From assembly GCF_018531495.1 (NCBI RefSeq), contig NZ_JAHDTI010000010.1:547833-611832 (forward strand): DNA of 64,000 nt, in the 5' to 3' direction. The stretch is from Nonomuraea sediminis. GTDB lineage: Bacteria > Actinomycetota > Actinomycetes > Streptosporangiales > Streptosporangiaceae. A program made the translations under genes and the position numbers. The first letter of the stretch is position 1; every line of letters begins with the position of its first letter. Shown one piece after another: positions 46,559-55,605 of this stretch. The notes under the pieces were generated by a model. It made no database searches. It was not told the DNA's origin and saw only the letters and a list, made by a program, of their open reading frames with translations.

Positions 46559-47518
46559 CTAGGGGAGGCGGTCGAGGAGGGGTTTGACGGCGTCCTCGTC
46601 GGCGGCGGACGACCAGGCGGCGTCGCAGGCGGCGCGGAGGGCGTCCATGCGGGTCCCGGAGCCTTCCAGGTGGAGGCGGCCGTCAGCGTAGGTCGCCCGC
46701 CAGCCGGCGCACTGGCCCTGCCGTACCTCGGGGTAGTGCTCGTGCAGCGCGGACAGGTCGTGGGCGATGTAGGTGGGGCGGCGGTCGGGCGGGGCCGTGA
46801 GGAGGTCGAGCGGCTGGGTGACGCCGGTGAGCACGGCGACGCTGTCGACGCCGGCGTTCGTGGCGCCCTCGATGTCGGTGTCGAGGCGGTCGCCCACGAC
46901 CAGCGGGCGGCGCGCGCCTGTTCGGATCATCGACTCGCGGTGCAGCGGCGGCTCGGGCTTGCCCGCGTAGATCGGCTCGACGCCCGTCGCGGTGGCGATC
47001 ACCCGGGTCATGGCGCCGTTGCCGGGCAGTTCGCCGCGGCCGGTGGGCATGGTGCTGTCGCCGTTCGATGCCACGAACAGGGCGCCCCGCCGTACCGCCA
47101 GCGCGCCCTCCGACAGCAGGCCGTACGACAACCCGGGCGCGATGCCCTGCACGACCGCCACCGGCGCGTCGTCCGCGGTCGTGACAGGCCTCAGGCCCTG
47201 GTCCCGTACGGCGAGCCGCAGGCCTGACCCGCCCACCACCAGCACCGGGGAGCCGGGCGGCACCCGCTCGGCGATGAGGCGGGCGGCGGCCTGGGCGGAG
47301 GTGACGACGTCGTCGCTGGTCGCGGGGACGCCGAGGTCGCGCAGGTGGGCGGCGATGGCGGCCGGGGTGCGGGAGGCGTTGTTGGTGACGTAGGCCAGCC
47401 GCACGCCCTCGGCCTGGGCCCGCTCGAGCGACTCGGCCGCGTGCGGGACGGCGTGCGCGCCCAGGTAGACGACCCCGTCGAGGTCGAGGAGCAGGGTGTC
47501 GTAACCGTCGATCAACAA
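46559..47518 (-). CDS. HAD-superfamily phosphatase (NagD-like)
   Basis: A 319-residue HAD hydrolase. The nucleophile Asp is in LLLDLDGVVYLG, motif II is YVTNNASRTP, and the C-terminal metal residues are GDRLDTDIEGATNAG; the cap between is of the NagD/p-nitrophenylphosphatase type. Substrates of this group are sugar or nucleotide phosphates. The start is one of two adjacent TTG codons (47518 or 47515); AGAGG lies upstream. It lies near tlyA as in many actinobacteria. Confidence 0.87.
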   Translation of the reverse strand: MLIDGYDTLLLDLDGVVYLGAHAVPHAAESLERAQAEGVRLAYVTNNASRTPAAIAAHLRDLGVPATSDDVVTSAQAAARLIAERVPPGSPVLVVGGSGLRLAVRDQGLRPVTTADDAPVAVVQGIAPGLSYGLLSEGALAVRRGALFVASNGDSTMPTGRGELPGNGAMTRVIATATGVEPIYAGKPEPPLHRESMIRTGARRPLVVGDRLDTDIEGATNAGVDSVAVLTGVTQPLDLLTAPPDRRPTYIAHDLSALHEHYPEVRQGQCAGWRATYADGRLHLEGSGTRMDALRAACDAAWSSAADEDAVKPLLDRLP

Positions 47519-47533
47519 GCTGCCTCTTCTCGG

Positions 47534-47564
47534 TTGACTCTCACGCCGCGTGAGACTCTAGCGT
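47534..47564 (+). promoter_or_regulatory. MerR-type promoter with 19-bp spacer and dyad
   Basis: TTGACT (47534-47539) and TAGCGT (47559-47564) are separated by 19 bp, and a dyad TCTCACG-CCG-CGTGAGA (47539-47555) fills the spacer. This over-long spacer with central symmetry is the mark of promoters activated by MerR-family proteins. Transcription would begin close to the ATG at 47572, so the message is probably leaderless. Confidence 0.65.
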
Positions 47565-47571
47565 CGGCTCC

Positions 47572-47988
47572 ATGGAACTCGATCTGACCCCTGCCGAGCG
47601 GGCCGAGGTGTTCGGCGACTTCGACCCGGACTCCCACGCGGCGGAGGCCGAGCGGCGGTGGGGCGATTCTGCGGCTTTTGCGCAGTCTGCCCGGCGTACC
47701 GCTCGCTACACCAAGGAGGACTGGCAGCGGATCAAGTCGGAGGCCGCGGACATCTCCTCGCGCTTCGCGGCCGCGATGGACGCCGGGGTGGCGGCCACGT
47801 CCGAGCAGGCGATGAACCTGGCGGAGGAGCACCGACAGCACATCAGCCGCTGGTTCTACGACTGCTCCCTGGACCTTCATCGCGGGCTCGGGGAGCTGTA
47901 CGTCTCGGACCCACGCTTCACCGCCAACTTCGCCCCCGGCGTCGCCACCTACATCCAAGCCGCAATCACCGCCAACTCCACCCGCTGA
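47572..47988 (+). CDS. Stand-alone TipAS-type drug-sensing domain protein
   Basis: A 138-residue protein resembling the antibiotic-recognition domain of TipA: the helical region with HAAEAERRWGDSAAFAQSARR, then the core MNLAEEHRQHISRWFYDCS. The MerR DNA-binding half is missing and the ATG has no room for one, so it acts as an orphan ligand-binding (sequestration) protein like TipAS. It lies behind a promoter of MerR type, suggesting that a MerR/TipAL protein elsewhere controls it. No ribosome site is seen. Confidence 0.82.
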   Translation: MELDLTPAERAEVFGDFDPDSHAAEAERRWGDSAAFAQSARRTARYTKEDWQRIKSEAADISSRFAAAMDAGVAATSEQAMNLAEEHRQHISRWFYDCSLDLHRGLGELYVSDPRFTANFAPGVATYIQAAITANSTR

Positions 47989-48361
47989 CCCCCAGCACAC
48001 CTGACCAACCCCGCTCCCGCACCCCTACGGAACCCCCGGGCCACCACGCTCACGAACTGCTGAGATGCCCGACCTGCCCAGCCAACCACGCTCGCAGGCC
48101 GCTGAGATGCTCGGACCATCACGCTCGCGTCCGCTTCGACACCCCTGGCGACCGCGCCAGCCACCCGCCGGAGCACCCGTCCAAAGGCGCCCGCGAACCG
48201 CCGAGGTGCCCGGCCCACCACGCTCGCGAACCGTGAGGGCACCCAGCCGGCCGCGCGAGCCGACCACCGCTCCTTGAAGCTGTAGGGCCACGGGTATCGG
48301 GCGGCGTTGCGGCGGTCAGCCGTCAGCGCTGGAGTGGCGTCTCCCTGGACAGAGGGGTGCG
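47989..48361. repeat. Degenerate CACGCTCGC repeat tract
   Basis: In the 493-base gap between the TipAS-like gene and the TPR gene, the word CACGCTCGC or CACGCTCACG recurs (about 48053, 48087, 48121, 48219) at spacings of roughly 32-35 bases or multiples, with GCTGAGATGC and GCCGAGGTGC between. No normal codon use is seen in any frame. Confidence 0.55.
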
Positions 48362-48399
48362 GCTACGGCGGGTGGCGGTGGGGTGGCTTGCCGTACAGG
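48362..48399 (-). repeat. GTACGGC-type intergenic element, copy F
   Basis: On the minus strand this reads GTACGGCAAGCCACCCCACC then GCCACCCGCCG, the best full-length match to copy A at 472. It follows the CACGCTCGC tract. Confidence 0.5.
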
Positions 48400-48481
48400 A
48401 GAGCTGGTGCCAGGAGAAGTGGGCACAGGGAGCAGGAGAGGTGGTTGCAGGAGCAAGTGCGGTGGGCACAGGAGCGGGTGG

Positions 48482-48889
48482 TCACATTTCTCGGCGGGCG
48501 CGGATCGTGGCGCGGACGCTCTTGAGGGCGTTGTTGTAGTTGCGCTCGTCGGGGCGCATGGCAGCGGCGATCGCGAGGGGCTCCTGGGCGCCCTCGATGT
48601 CGCCCGTACGCCAGAGCGAGAGGCCAAGCCCGAAATATGCGTAATCCTCCGCGGGGTTGGCGTCGACGATCCAGCGGAAGTTCTCAGCCGCCTCCGCGTA
48701 GCGCCGCGAGTTGAACTGAGCCCTGGCCAGAGCCTCCCTGATGCTGCGTGAGTCGGGCTCCGCGGCGGCGGCGCGCTCCAGGAGCGCGGCGGCGGCCGCC
48801 GGGCTGCCCTCTTTGAGGAGTCTCACCCCACGCTGGTACCAGTCGTAGACATCGCCCTCCGGTGCGCCGTCTGTTCTCTCGGGGTCCAT
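48482..48889 (-). CDS. Tetratricopeptide repeat protein
   Basis: A 135-residue protein made of about three TPR units (e.g. WYQRGVRLLKEGSPAAAAAL, then AEAAENFRWIVDANPAEDYAYFGLGL). It would serve as a protein-protein scaffold in the cytosol. It diverges from the DUF1015 gene after a 74-base gap that must hold both promoters. Partner unknown. Confidence 0.83.
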   Translation of the reverse strand: MDPERTDGAPEGDVYDWYQRGVRLLKEGSPAAAAALLERAAAAEPDSRSIREALARAQFNSRRYAEAAENFRWIVDANPAEDYAYFGLGLSLWRTGDIEGAQEPLAIAAAMRPDERNYNNALKSVRATIRARREM

Positions 48890-48963
48890 ACGTGCGGGCC
48901 TCCTTCTGCTCGGGGCGGGGGCTGCTCAGGGAAGACTCGGCCTTTTATGGGAGCATGCCCGGT

Positions 48964-50640
48964 ATGGGGACTCCTGAACTGCCAGTGCCCGACGGGCTGG
49001 TGCTGCGGCCATTCCGCGGCGTCCGTTATGCCGTGGACGATCCCGCTGGTGTGACGTCCCCGCCGTACGACCTCATCTCGGACAGCGACGTCGATGACCT
49101 GCTCGCTTCTCATCCGAACAACGTGGTCCGCCTGATCCTTCCCTGCGCCCCGTCCCCGCGCCCCTCAACCTCTACTTCACCCTCACCCATCCCCCTCACC
49201 TCTCCCGCGGAGTCCCCTGCCACGCCCCCTGCGCCGTCTTCCCCCTCGTCTCCTGCACCGACCTCGGGCTCCTCGGCTCCCGCACCGTCCTCGCCTTCGA
49301 CCTCTGGGGCGTCCTCACCTACAGACCCCTCATCTCCAGCGCCCTTCTCACCCGCAACCTCTTCATCTCCCGCGCCTTCCGCTTCCACGGCACCCTCGTC
49401 ACCTGCGACCTCCTCATCCGCAGCCCCCTCGTCTCCGGCGTCCTCCTCATCCGAAGCCCCGTCATCTCCCTCGCCCTCGGCGCCGGTTCCCTCCATCGCG
49501 CCCTCGAGCCACTCGGCCGCACCTTCGGTCGTCGATGCCGCGATGCCACCGGACCCCGCGACTTCCCAGCGATATGGCGCGGCGCGCGACACGTTGCGAG
49601 AGTGGCTGTCCTCAGGCGTGCTGGCCGCCGACCCCGAGCCGGCGCTGTACGTCTACGAGCAGCAGGGCCCCGGCGTCCTCCAGCGCGGCCTCATCGGCGA
49701 CGTGGGCCTGACCGACCCGGCGGCCCGCGTGATCCTCCCGCACGAGGACGTCATGCCGGGCCCGGTCGCCGACCGCCTGGCGCTGATGAGCACGACCCAG
49801 GCCAATCTGGAACCCATCTTCCTGCTGTACGACGGCTCGCGCGGCCCGACGAGCACGCTGGTCGACACGGTCGCCACCACCCGCACCCCGCTGATCGACG
49901 CCCGCACCTCGGACGGCGTACGCCACCGGCTCTGGGCCATCACCGACCCCGCCGAGATCGCCACGATCAACGCCGACCTCCACCACCGCCAGGCCCTGAT
50001 CGCCGACGGCCACCACCGGTATGCGACGTACCGCGTCCTGCAGGGCCAGGAGCACGCCCGCCAGGGCCGCAACGGTCCCTGGGACTTCGGCCTGGCGCTC
50101 CTGGTCGACTCCTCCGCCTACCCGCCGGACCTCAAGCCCATCCACCGCGTGATCCCCGGCCTCCCGCTGGCGGAGGCGAAGTCCCGCGCCAAGAACGCCT
50201 GGCGAGTCCGCGACTTCGACTCCCTGCCCGACGGCCTCGAAGCCCTCGCCCAGGCTGCCGACCCCGCCTTCCTCCTGGCCGGCGAAACAGGCACCCACCT
50301 CCTGACGGACCCCGACGAGGCCCAGCTGAAGCGTGCCATGCCCGCCGACCACTCCCCCCAGTGGCGCGCGCTCAACACGTCGATCCTGACGCGCTTCGTC
50401 CTCCCCCACGTGTGGGGCCTGGAGGACGACGAGCAGACGGTCCGCATCGTCCACCACGACGCTCAAGCAGCAGTACGGCAGGCCACCCGCACCGGCGGCA
50501 CGGCAGTCATCCTCAAACCCCTGCACGTGGACTCGGTCCTCGCCGTGGCCGCCCGAGGCGAACGCGTCCCCCGCAAATCCACCTCCTTCGGCCCCAAGCC
50601 CCGAACCGGCCTCCTCCTCCGCACCTTCGCCATCGACTAA
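48964..50640 (+). CDS. DUF1015 family protein with a Ser/Pro/Ala insert
   Basis: A 558-residue protein. Residues 1-60 (LRPFRGVRYAVDD, SPPYDLIS, HPNNVVRLILP) and about 200-558 (YGAARDTLREWLSSGVL, ADGHHRYATYRVLQG) are the two parts of the DUF1015 domain. Between them lies a segment of about 140 residues almost entirely Ser, Pro, Ala and Thr that relatives lack. ATG 48964 is used; ATG 48955 is 3 codons upstream. DUF1015 proteins have no agreed function. The insert makes the protein about a third longer than usual. Confidence 0.85.
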   Translation: MGTPELPVPDGLVLRPFRGVRYAVDDPAGVTSPPYDLISDSDVDDLLASHPNNVVRLILPCAPSPRPSTSTSPSPIPLTSPAESPATPPAPSSPSSPAPTSGSSAPAPSSPSTSGASSPTDPSSPAPFSPATSSSPAPSASTAPSSPATSSSAAPSSPASSSSEAPSSPSPSAPVPSIAPSSHSAAPSVVDAAMPPDPATSQRYGAARDTLREWLSSGVLAADPEPALYVYEQQGPGVLQRGLIGDVGLTDPAARVILPHEDVMPGPVADRLALMSTTQANLEPIFLLYDGSRGPTSTLVDTVATTRTPLIDARTSDGVRHRLWAITDPAEIATINADLHHRQALIADGHHRYATYRVLQGQEHARQGRNGPWDFGLALLVDSSAYPPDLKPIHRVIPGLPLAEAKSRAKNAWRVRDFDSLPDGLEALAQAADPAFLLAGETGTHLLTDPDEAQLKRAMPADHSPQWRALNTSILTRFVLPHVWGLEDDEQTVRIVHHDAQAAVRQATRTGGTAVILKPLHVDSVLAVAARGERVPRKSTSFGPKPRTGLLLRTFAID

Positions 50641-51199
50641 CCCACCAGCCAACCCCACGCCGAACCACCCACCCGGCCCCCAACCGACCGCCCGCGCAAC
50701 CCATCGCCCCATGCCCAGCCGACGGGCCCATGCTTAACGAGGCGCCCCACGGCTAATCCACGCGTCCGCCCGTCGGCCCCGGGCCTAACGAAAACACCCC
50801 AGGGATTACCGCGCGCGGCCGCCCCATGACCACTGGCCCCCTCGCGCCAAGGATGAGGCCTCATGCAGCCCAAAGGGCTCATCCCGAGTTGGCGGTTCCA
50901 TACCCAGGAAAAGCACCCCGTCTCCATCCACACCCCGAGACCGTAAGACCTCCGTCCCCCTCCACGCGCCGAGAGCGTGGGGACCCTCCATCGCCCTTCC
51001 TGAAGGAAACGCGGCGGGAGCGCAGGCCTGCCGTACCGGAATTCCCCGCAGCACGGTGCATGCCCTGCGCAGCGAGGCATCGGTGGAGGCCCAACCGTAG
51101 GCCGACCAGCGCTCGGGCATCCCGACCAAGCAGATGTGTCGGAAATTGCGCGCATGTTGGCATTCCTGCCACTCGTAGACCACGCGATACCCCGCGACC
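50641..51199. other. Gene-free interval
   Basis: The 559 bases between the DUF1015 and MFS genes have several long frames on the minus strand, but none has a start, ribosome site or recognisable protein. I see no RNA gene. A GTACGGC word on the minus strand lies near 51030. Confidence 0.5.
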
Positions 51200-52777
51200 A
51201 TGGGCCAAATGAGCAAGAACCAATGGTGGGCCGCAGGGCTGGCGGTAGCCGCGGTCGGCTGGGGCGCCCAGCAGTTCGCCCCACTACTGATCATGTATCA
51301 GACCCGCCTCGACCTCTCGGCGACCACCATCCAAGCCACCTTCGGCATGTACGTCCTCGGCCTGATCCCAGGCCTCCTCCTCGGCGGCCCCGTCTCCGAC
51401 CGCTACGGCCGGCGCCGCATCATGATCCCCACCCTCCTGACGTCCCTCGTGGCGACGACTCTCCTCATCCTCGGCGGCACAGCGGCTCCTTGGCTCTTCG
51501 CAGGCCGCCTGGTCGCGGGCGTGGCCAGCGGAGCCGCCTTCAGCTCCGGCGCCGCCTGGATCAAGGAACTCTCCCCCAACCCCACCGACGGCCCCCGCCG
51601 CATCACCATCGCCATGACCATCGGCTTCGGCCTAGGCCCCCTGGCCGCAGGCACCCTGGCCCAGTGGTCCCCCTGGCCCACCACCCTGCCCTACCTTCCT
51701 CACCTGGCAATAACCCTCATCGCCCTCCCTCTCGCCCTCGCTGCTCCCCACACCTCCATCACCACTCCCGCCACTCCATCCACCCCCACCCCCTCGGACG
51801 CTTCCGCTCCCACCCCTTGCAGCGCTTCCACCATCACCAACTCGTCTCCTGCCGCCTCCGCTACCACCGCTCCTGTTACCACCGCCACCACCACGCCCAC
51901 CGCTCCTAGCACAGCGGCCACCGCCACTCCGACCCCCTCCGCCGCGGTCTCAGCCACCACCCCCACCGCTCCCGCCACTGGCGCCAACCACGATCCCGTC
52001 GGTGGAGCCGCCCGTGCTCTCGGTCACCCACGTCCCGTCTCGGAGGCTGACCACCGACCAAACCGCACAGCCGGGCATCGGCCTGCCGCTGAGGCCGTCC
52101 GCGGAGGTCAGCGGCTGCGGGAGTCGCAGGCGCGGGTGCCCGTGACACATCTCGGTGGCGACCAGGAGACCGCGTCGAGGCCGTGGCGGGTCCCGGAAGT
52201 GCGCTCGCGACGATTCCTGACCGTGGTGGCACCCCTCGCACCGTGGGTGTTCGGCTCGGCGTCAATCGCACTCGCGTACCTGCCTGGCCTGGTCAAGGAC
52301 CAGCTCCCAGGCCACGTCCTGATCTTCAGCGCCGCCGTCACCGTCCTTACGGCAGGCGCGGGCATAGCCGTCCAACCCCTGGCCCGCCGCCTCACCCATC
52401 CCCGCCTCCTGACGACCGTCATGGGCACCATCACCACAGGCCTCCTGATCGGCGCCGCCGCAGCCGCCACCCTGAACCCGCTCCTCGTGGTGCTGGCCGC
52501 CCTGGTCCTCGGCGCGGGCTACGGCACCTGCCAGCTCTACGGCCTGATCGAGGTCCAACGCCTGGCCCACCCCACCCGCCTGGCCGCCCTCACAGCCGTC
52601 TACCAGGCCCTCTCGTACCTCGGCTTCGTGGCGCCTTATCCCCTGGCAGCTCTCACCCGCTCGATCCCCGCCCCGTGGCTGCTCCTCGCCACCGCCGCCC
52701 TCGCCACACTCACCTGGACCTGGACAACCCACCACACCCCCGCCCTTCACAGCGAAGGCGGGCCAACAGGGTTGTAG
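51200..52777 (+). CDS. MFS transporter with a long central insert
   Basis: A 525-residue major facilitator with the loop signature DRYGRRRIM after helix 2 and about 12 membrane helices. The normal cytosolic loop between the halves is here enlarged to about 155 residues (about 183-338): the first part is Ser/Thr/Pro/Ala only, and the second is Arg/His/Gly-rich without known similarity. Helices resume at FLTVVAPLAPWVFGSASIAL. ATG 51200 is used; ATG 51209 is 3 codons downstream. Substrate unknown, drug/small-molecule efflux likely. Confidence 0.78.
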   Translation: MGQMSKNQWWAAGLAVAAVGWGAQQFAPLLIMYQTRLDLSATTIQATFGMYVLGLIPGLLLGGPVSDRYGRRRIMIPTLLTSLVATTLLILGGTAAPWLFAGRLVAGVASGAAFSSGAAWIKELSPNPTDGPRRITIAMTIGFGLGPLAAGTLAQWSPWPTTLPYLPHLAITLIALPLALAAPHTSITTPATPSTPTPSDASAPTPCSASTITNSSPAASATTAPVTTATTTPTAPSTAATATPTPSAAVSATTPTAPATGANHDPVGGAARALGHPRPVSEADHRPNRTAGHRPAAEAVRGGQRLRESQARVPVTHLGGDQETASRPWRVPEVRSRRFLTVVAPLAPWVFGSASIALAYLPGLVKDQLPGHVLIFSAAVTVLTAGAGIAVQPLARRLTHPRLLTTVMGTITTGLLIGAAAAATLNPLLVVLAALVLGAGYGTCQLYGLIEVQRLAHPTRLAALTAVYQALSYLGFVAPYPLAALTRSIPAPWLLLATAALATLTWTWTTHHTPALHSEGGPTGL

Positions 52778-53181
52778 CAGTGGGACTGGAGGTGCGGAGG
52801 GTTGCGCGCCCAGTTCCCATGCCCCGGACGATTCACGGCCCAGGTGCCAGGTCTTGGAGCCTGCTTATGCCGGCTGGCCAGCAGAAGCCGCAGGCCCGCG
52901 GCAACCTCCCCGTCGGGGTCTCCCCGTCGGCCGAAGATCGGACAGTCCCGATAGGTCGGCAGGCCGTAAGGGACGGGGGGCTAGATCCACCGTCTTCGGA
53001 ACACTCCCGCTCGATGCGGAGCCCGGCGCTCGAACCCGGCAGGGCGTCTGGGACTTTCTGATCTCCGGCCGACGGGGAGAATCCGTCGGGGAGGTTGCCG
53101 CGGGTCTGCAGTTCTGTTGAGTGGGCAGGAGGCGGGATGCGCCGTTTCGGAACACTCTCGTGGCGGTTGGTGGCGTGGGGA
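52778..53181. other. Gene-free interval with a repeated TTCGGAACACTC word
   Basis: The 404 bases between the convergent MFS and GlxA-type genes have no gene I can support. TTCGGAACACTC occurs twice, about 150 bases apart (near 52995 and 53147), and CCGACGG/CCGTCGG arms (53069-53089) could form a weak hairpin. Confidence 0.4.
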
Positions 53182-54132
53182 TTACGCGATGGGAGTGGCG
53201 CGGAAGGTGCGGCGGTAGGTGTCGGGGGCGACTCCCAGGGTGCGGTTGAAGTGGCGGCGGAGGGTGGCGGCCGTGCCCATGCCTGTACGGGCTGCCACGA
53301 GTTCGACGCTGTCGTCCGTCGTTTCGAGGAGTTCCCTGGCTCGGTGGATGCGCTGGGTCTGGAGCCACTGCAGCGGCGTCGTGCCCGTCACCGCGTGGAA
53401 GTGGCGGGCGAGGCTGCGTGAGCTCATGTTCGCCCTGTCGGCCAGGTCCTCGACCGTCAGCGGCTGGTCCAGCTGCTCCAAGGCCCAGGCCAGCACGTCG
53501 CCCAGGGGTCGCTCGCGCCCGCTGGAGACGGGCGCGGCGATGAACTGGGCCTGCCCGCCCTCCCGGTGCGGAGGTACGACCAGCCGCCTGGCCAGCGCGT
53601 TGGCCACCGCCGCCCCGTGATCGAGCCGGATCACGTGCAGGCACAGGTCCATCCCCGCCGCCTTTCCAGCCGAGGTGAGGATGGATCCGTCGTCGATGTA
53701 CAGCACGTCCGGGTCGACCCGCACCCGTGGATGGCGTTCGGCCAGCAGGTCGGTGTGCATCCAGTGCGTGGTCGCCCGCCGCCCGTCGAGCAACCCCGCC
53801 GCGGCCAGCACGAACGCCCCGGTGCAGATGGACATCACCCGCGCCCCGGCCTCGTGCGCCGCCCGCACGGCATCGACCAGATCGCCCGGCGGCTCCTTCG
53901 ACGTGTCACGGCACGCCGGGACCACCACCGTGTCGGCCTCAACCAGCCGTTCCAGCCCGCCGGACACCTCCACCTGGAACCACCCGCCCACCCTGACGGA
54001 CGCCCCACCGCAAACCATGAAGTCGTACCAGGGATCCGCCAGGTCCGACCGATCCACGCCGAACACCTCGTACGGCGCGGCCATCTCGTACAGGCTGATC
54101 CCCTCGTACACGGCCAACGCAACACTCCCCAT
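53182..54132 (-). CDS. GlxA-type AraC family regulator with DJ-1/PfpI domain
   Basis: A 316-residue regulator. The N-terminal domain is of DJ-1/PfpI fold (YEGISLYEMAAPYEVFGVDR; the nucleophile position reads SICTGAFVLAAAGL) and the C-terminal 100 residues are an AraC double helix-turn-helix (LADRANMSSRSLARHFHAVT, then AARTGMGTAATLRRHFNRTL). Such proteins sense small molecules or redox state. It is isolated from a clear target; the MFS gene lies convergent. Confidence 0.88.
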   Translation of the reverse strand: MGSVALAVYEGISLYEMAAPYEVFGVDRSDLADPWYDFMVCGGASVRVGGWFQVEVSGGLERLVEADTVVVPACRDTSKEPPGDLVDAVRAAHEAGARVMSICTGAFVLAAAGLLDGRRATTHWMHTDLLAERHPRVRVDPDVLYIDDGSILTSAGKAAGMDLCLHVIRLDHGAAVANALARRLVVPPHREGGQAQFIAAPVSSGRERPLGDVLAWALEQLDQPLTVEDLADRANMSSRSLARHFHAVTGTTPLQWLQTQRIHRARELLETTDDSVELVAARTGMGTAATLRRHFNRTLGVAPDTYRRTFRATPIA

Positions 54133-54518
54133 GTCCGAAATCGTACGCCCATCCGCATTTCCGACACGGTCTTTCAGCCCCTACGACAGAACCCGCCCCT
54201 CCTTGCACGCGAACCCGCCAGCGCCGCGCGACCGCGACGTCTACCGCTCGTGACCCGCGAAGAGGCAGCCCGCATGCACGCTCAACCGAGAAGGCCACGG
54301 CCCTGGCGTTCGCAGGCCGGAAACGTAATTCCCCTGCTCGTCAGTGAGTCGCCTACGCGTCACACCCACCAGTCCTGCCGGGTTCTGCCCCAGACCCGTG
54401 TGATGCTCACTTGAACTGGCGGATTGGAGCACTTCTGCCAGCGGGTCGGAGCCGGCTTTCCGAACTCCCACATTGCTGTCAACGGGCATGCGTCCGCATA
54501 GGCCGGGGCGGTGTCGTA
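54133..54518. other. Gene-free interval
   Basis: These 386 bases separate the GlxA-type and LysR genes. A minus-strand frame of 82 codons (54241-54489) has no ribosome site or recognisable domain. It contains the promoter of the GlxA-type gene at its left end. Confidence 0.4.
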
Positions 54519-55499
54519 CTACTCGGGGTCGATCGTGTCCGCCACGGTGATCTCAGAAGCTGCTGTCGGTGTGCAGAGAGTCCGGCGGACGGCGTCGCGG
54601 AGCCAGCGGTGGGCGCCGTCGGCTGTGTGTCGGGGGTGCCAGGCCATGCCGATGGTCAGTGGTGGCAGTTCCAGGGGGATGTCGAGGAGGTGCAGTCCGA
54701 GGGCGCCGGCGTCGTGGGTGAGGGGCGAAGGGGCAGCGCCGGGGGGTGCGGCGGGTACGAGGCAGACGATGTCGCTGCGGGCGGCGAGGGTCATCGCGGC
54801 CAGGTGGCTGGGGAGGACGACGCTGACCCGCCGGTGGAGGTTCTGCTCGGCCAGGGCGGTGTCGAGGGGGCCGGTGAACCGGCCACGGCGGCTGACCGCT
54901 ACGTGCTGGGCGGCAGCAAGCCGTACTGGGGTCAGCGGCCCTTCGGTGAGCGGATGGCCGGGCCGGACGGCCGCCACCATTCGGAGGCTGACCAGTTCTT
55001 CGACCTGGGTTTCTGGGTCCACGTGGTCGATGGATCCGATCTCCAGGTCGATCCGGCCGTCGCGCAGGGCGGGGCCAGCCTCCAGTTCTTCGGCCCGGAT
55101 CCGGAACGAGACCCCCGGCGCCTCCCGCTGGGCCAGTTGCAGCAGTCCAGGGGCCAGTGCCGCGCCGACCAGGTCGGCGGCCTGGAGGGTGAAGGTGCTG
55201 CTGAGGCCGGCGGGGTCGACGCTCGCGCCAGGGCTGAGCAGCGCTCCGAGGCTGCGTACCACTGTGGCGGCTTCCTCGCGCAGGGCCTGGGCGCGTGGGG
55301 TGGGAACCATGGCCTGTCCGGCCCGGACCAGGAGGGGGTCCTGGAGGATGCGGCGCAGACGGGCGAGGGTGCGGCTCATGGCGGCGGGCGAGGTCTGCAG
55401 ACGCGCGGCGGCGCGGGTCACGCTGTTCTCGGCCAGCAGAGCATCCAATGCGATAGCGAGGTTGGCGTCGATGACCGGATCCGGGCTGCTCACCAGCAT
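54519..55499 (-). CDS. LysR family transcriptional regulator
   Basis: A 326-residue LysR protein: winged helix (LAIALDALLAENSVTRAAARL, then SPAAMSRTLARLRRIL) and a substrate-binding domain with GRIDLEIGSID. It diverges from the NmrA-darcynin operon, and the region between carries an inverted repeat at 55522-55552, so these are its likely targets. Confidence 0.9.
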   Translation of the reverse strand: MLVSSPDPVIDANLAIALDALLAENSVTRAAARLQTSPAAMSRTLARLRRILQDPLLVRAGQAMVPTPRAQALREEAATVVRSLGALLSPGASVDPAGLSSTFTLQAADLVGAALAPGLLQLAQREAPGVSFRIRAEELEAGPALRDGRIDLEIGSIDHVDPETQVEELVSLRMVAAVRPGHPLTEGPLTPVRLAAAQHVAVSRRGRFTGPLDTALAEQNLHRRVSVVLPSHLAAMTLAARSDIVCLVPAAPPGAAPSPLTHDAGALGLHLLDIPLELPPLTIGMAWHPRHTADGAHRWLRDAVRRTLCTPTAASEITVADTIDPE

Positions 55500-55521
55500 T
55501 ATTCCATTTCAGTCAATGATT

Positions 55522-55552
55522 CCGTGCTGAAGTTCCCATTGTGGCAGCACGG
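55522..55552. promoter_or_regulatory. Inverted repeat in the LysR-NmrA divergent region
   Basis: Arms CCGTGCTG (55522-55529) and CAGCACGG (55545-55552) with a 15-base centre; an overlapping TTCAG/CTGAA pair lies at 55508 and 55527. Length and place fit a LysR binding site. Confidence 0.5.
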
Positions 55553-55605
55553 AGATCCTCAGCAGGATGAGGGCGTACCGAACCAGCACGACCTACGAGG
55601 TTTTC

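Noticed and set aside
49110..49592. Minus-strand Glu/Gly-rich frame
   Set aside because: Antisense of the low-complexity DUF1015 insert; no ribosome site and no domain.
50637..51284. Long minus-strand frames in the gap before the MFS gene
   Set aside because: They run through composition-biased DNA, have no start signals, and overlap the MFS start.
53020..53060. GGGTTCGAGCGCCGGG on the minus strand resembled a tRNA T-arm
   Set aside because: The stem does not pair in the right register and no acceptor or anticodon arm can be drawn.
53063..53095. CCGACGG/CCGTCGG arms as terminator
   Set aside because: The stem is only 7 bp with bulges and far from either gene end; kept as a note only.
54241..54489. 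82-codon minus-strand frame
   Set aside because: No ribosome site, no domain and unconvincing codon use.
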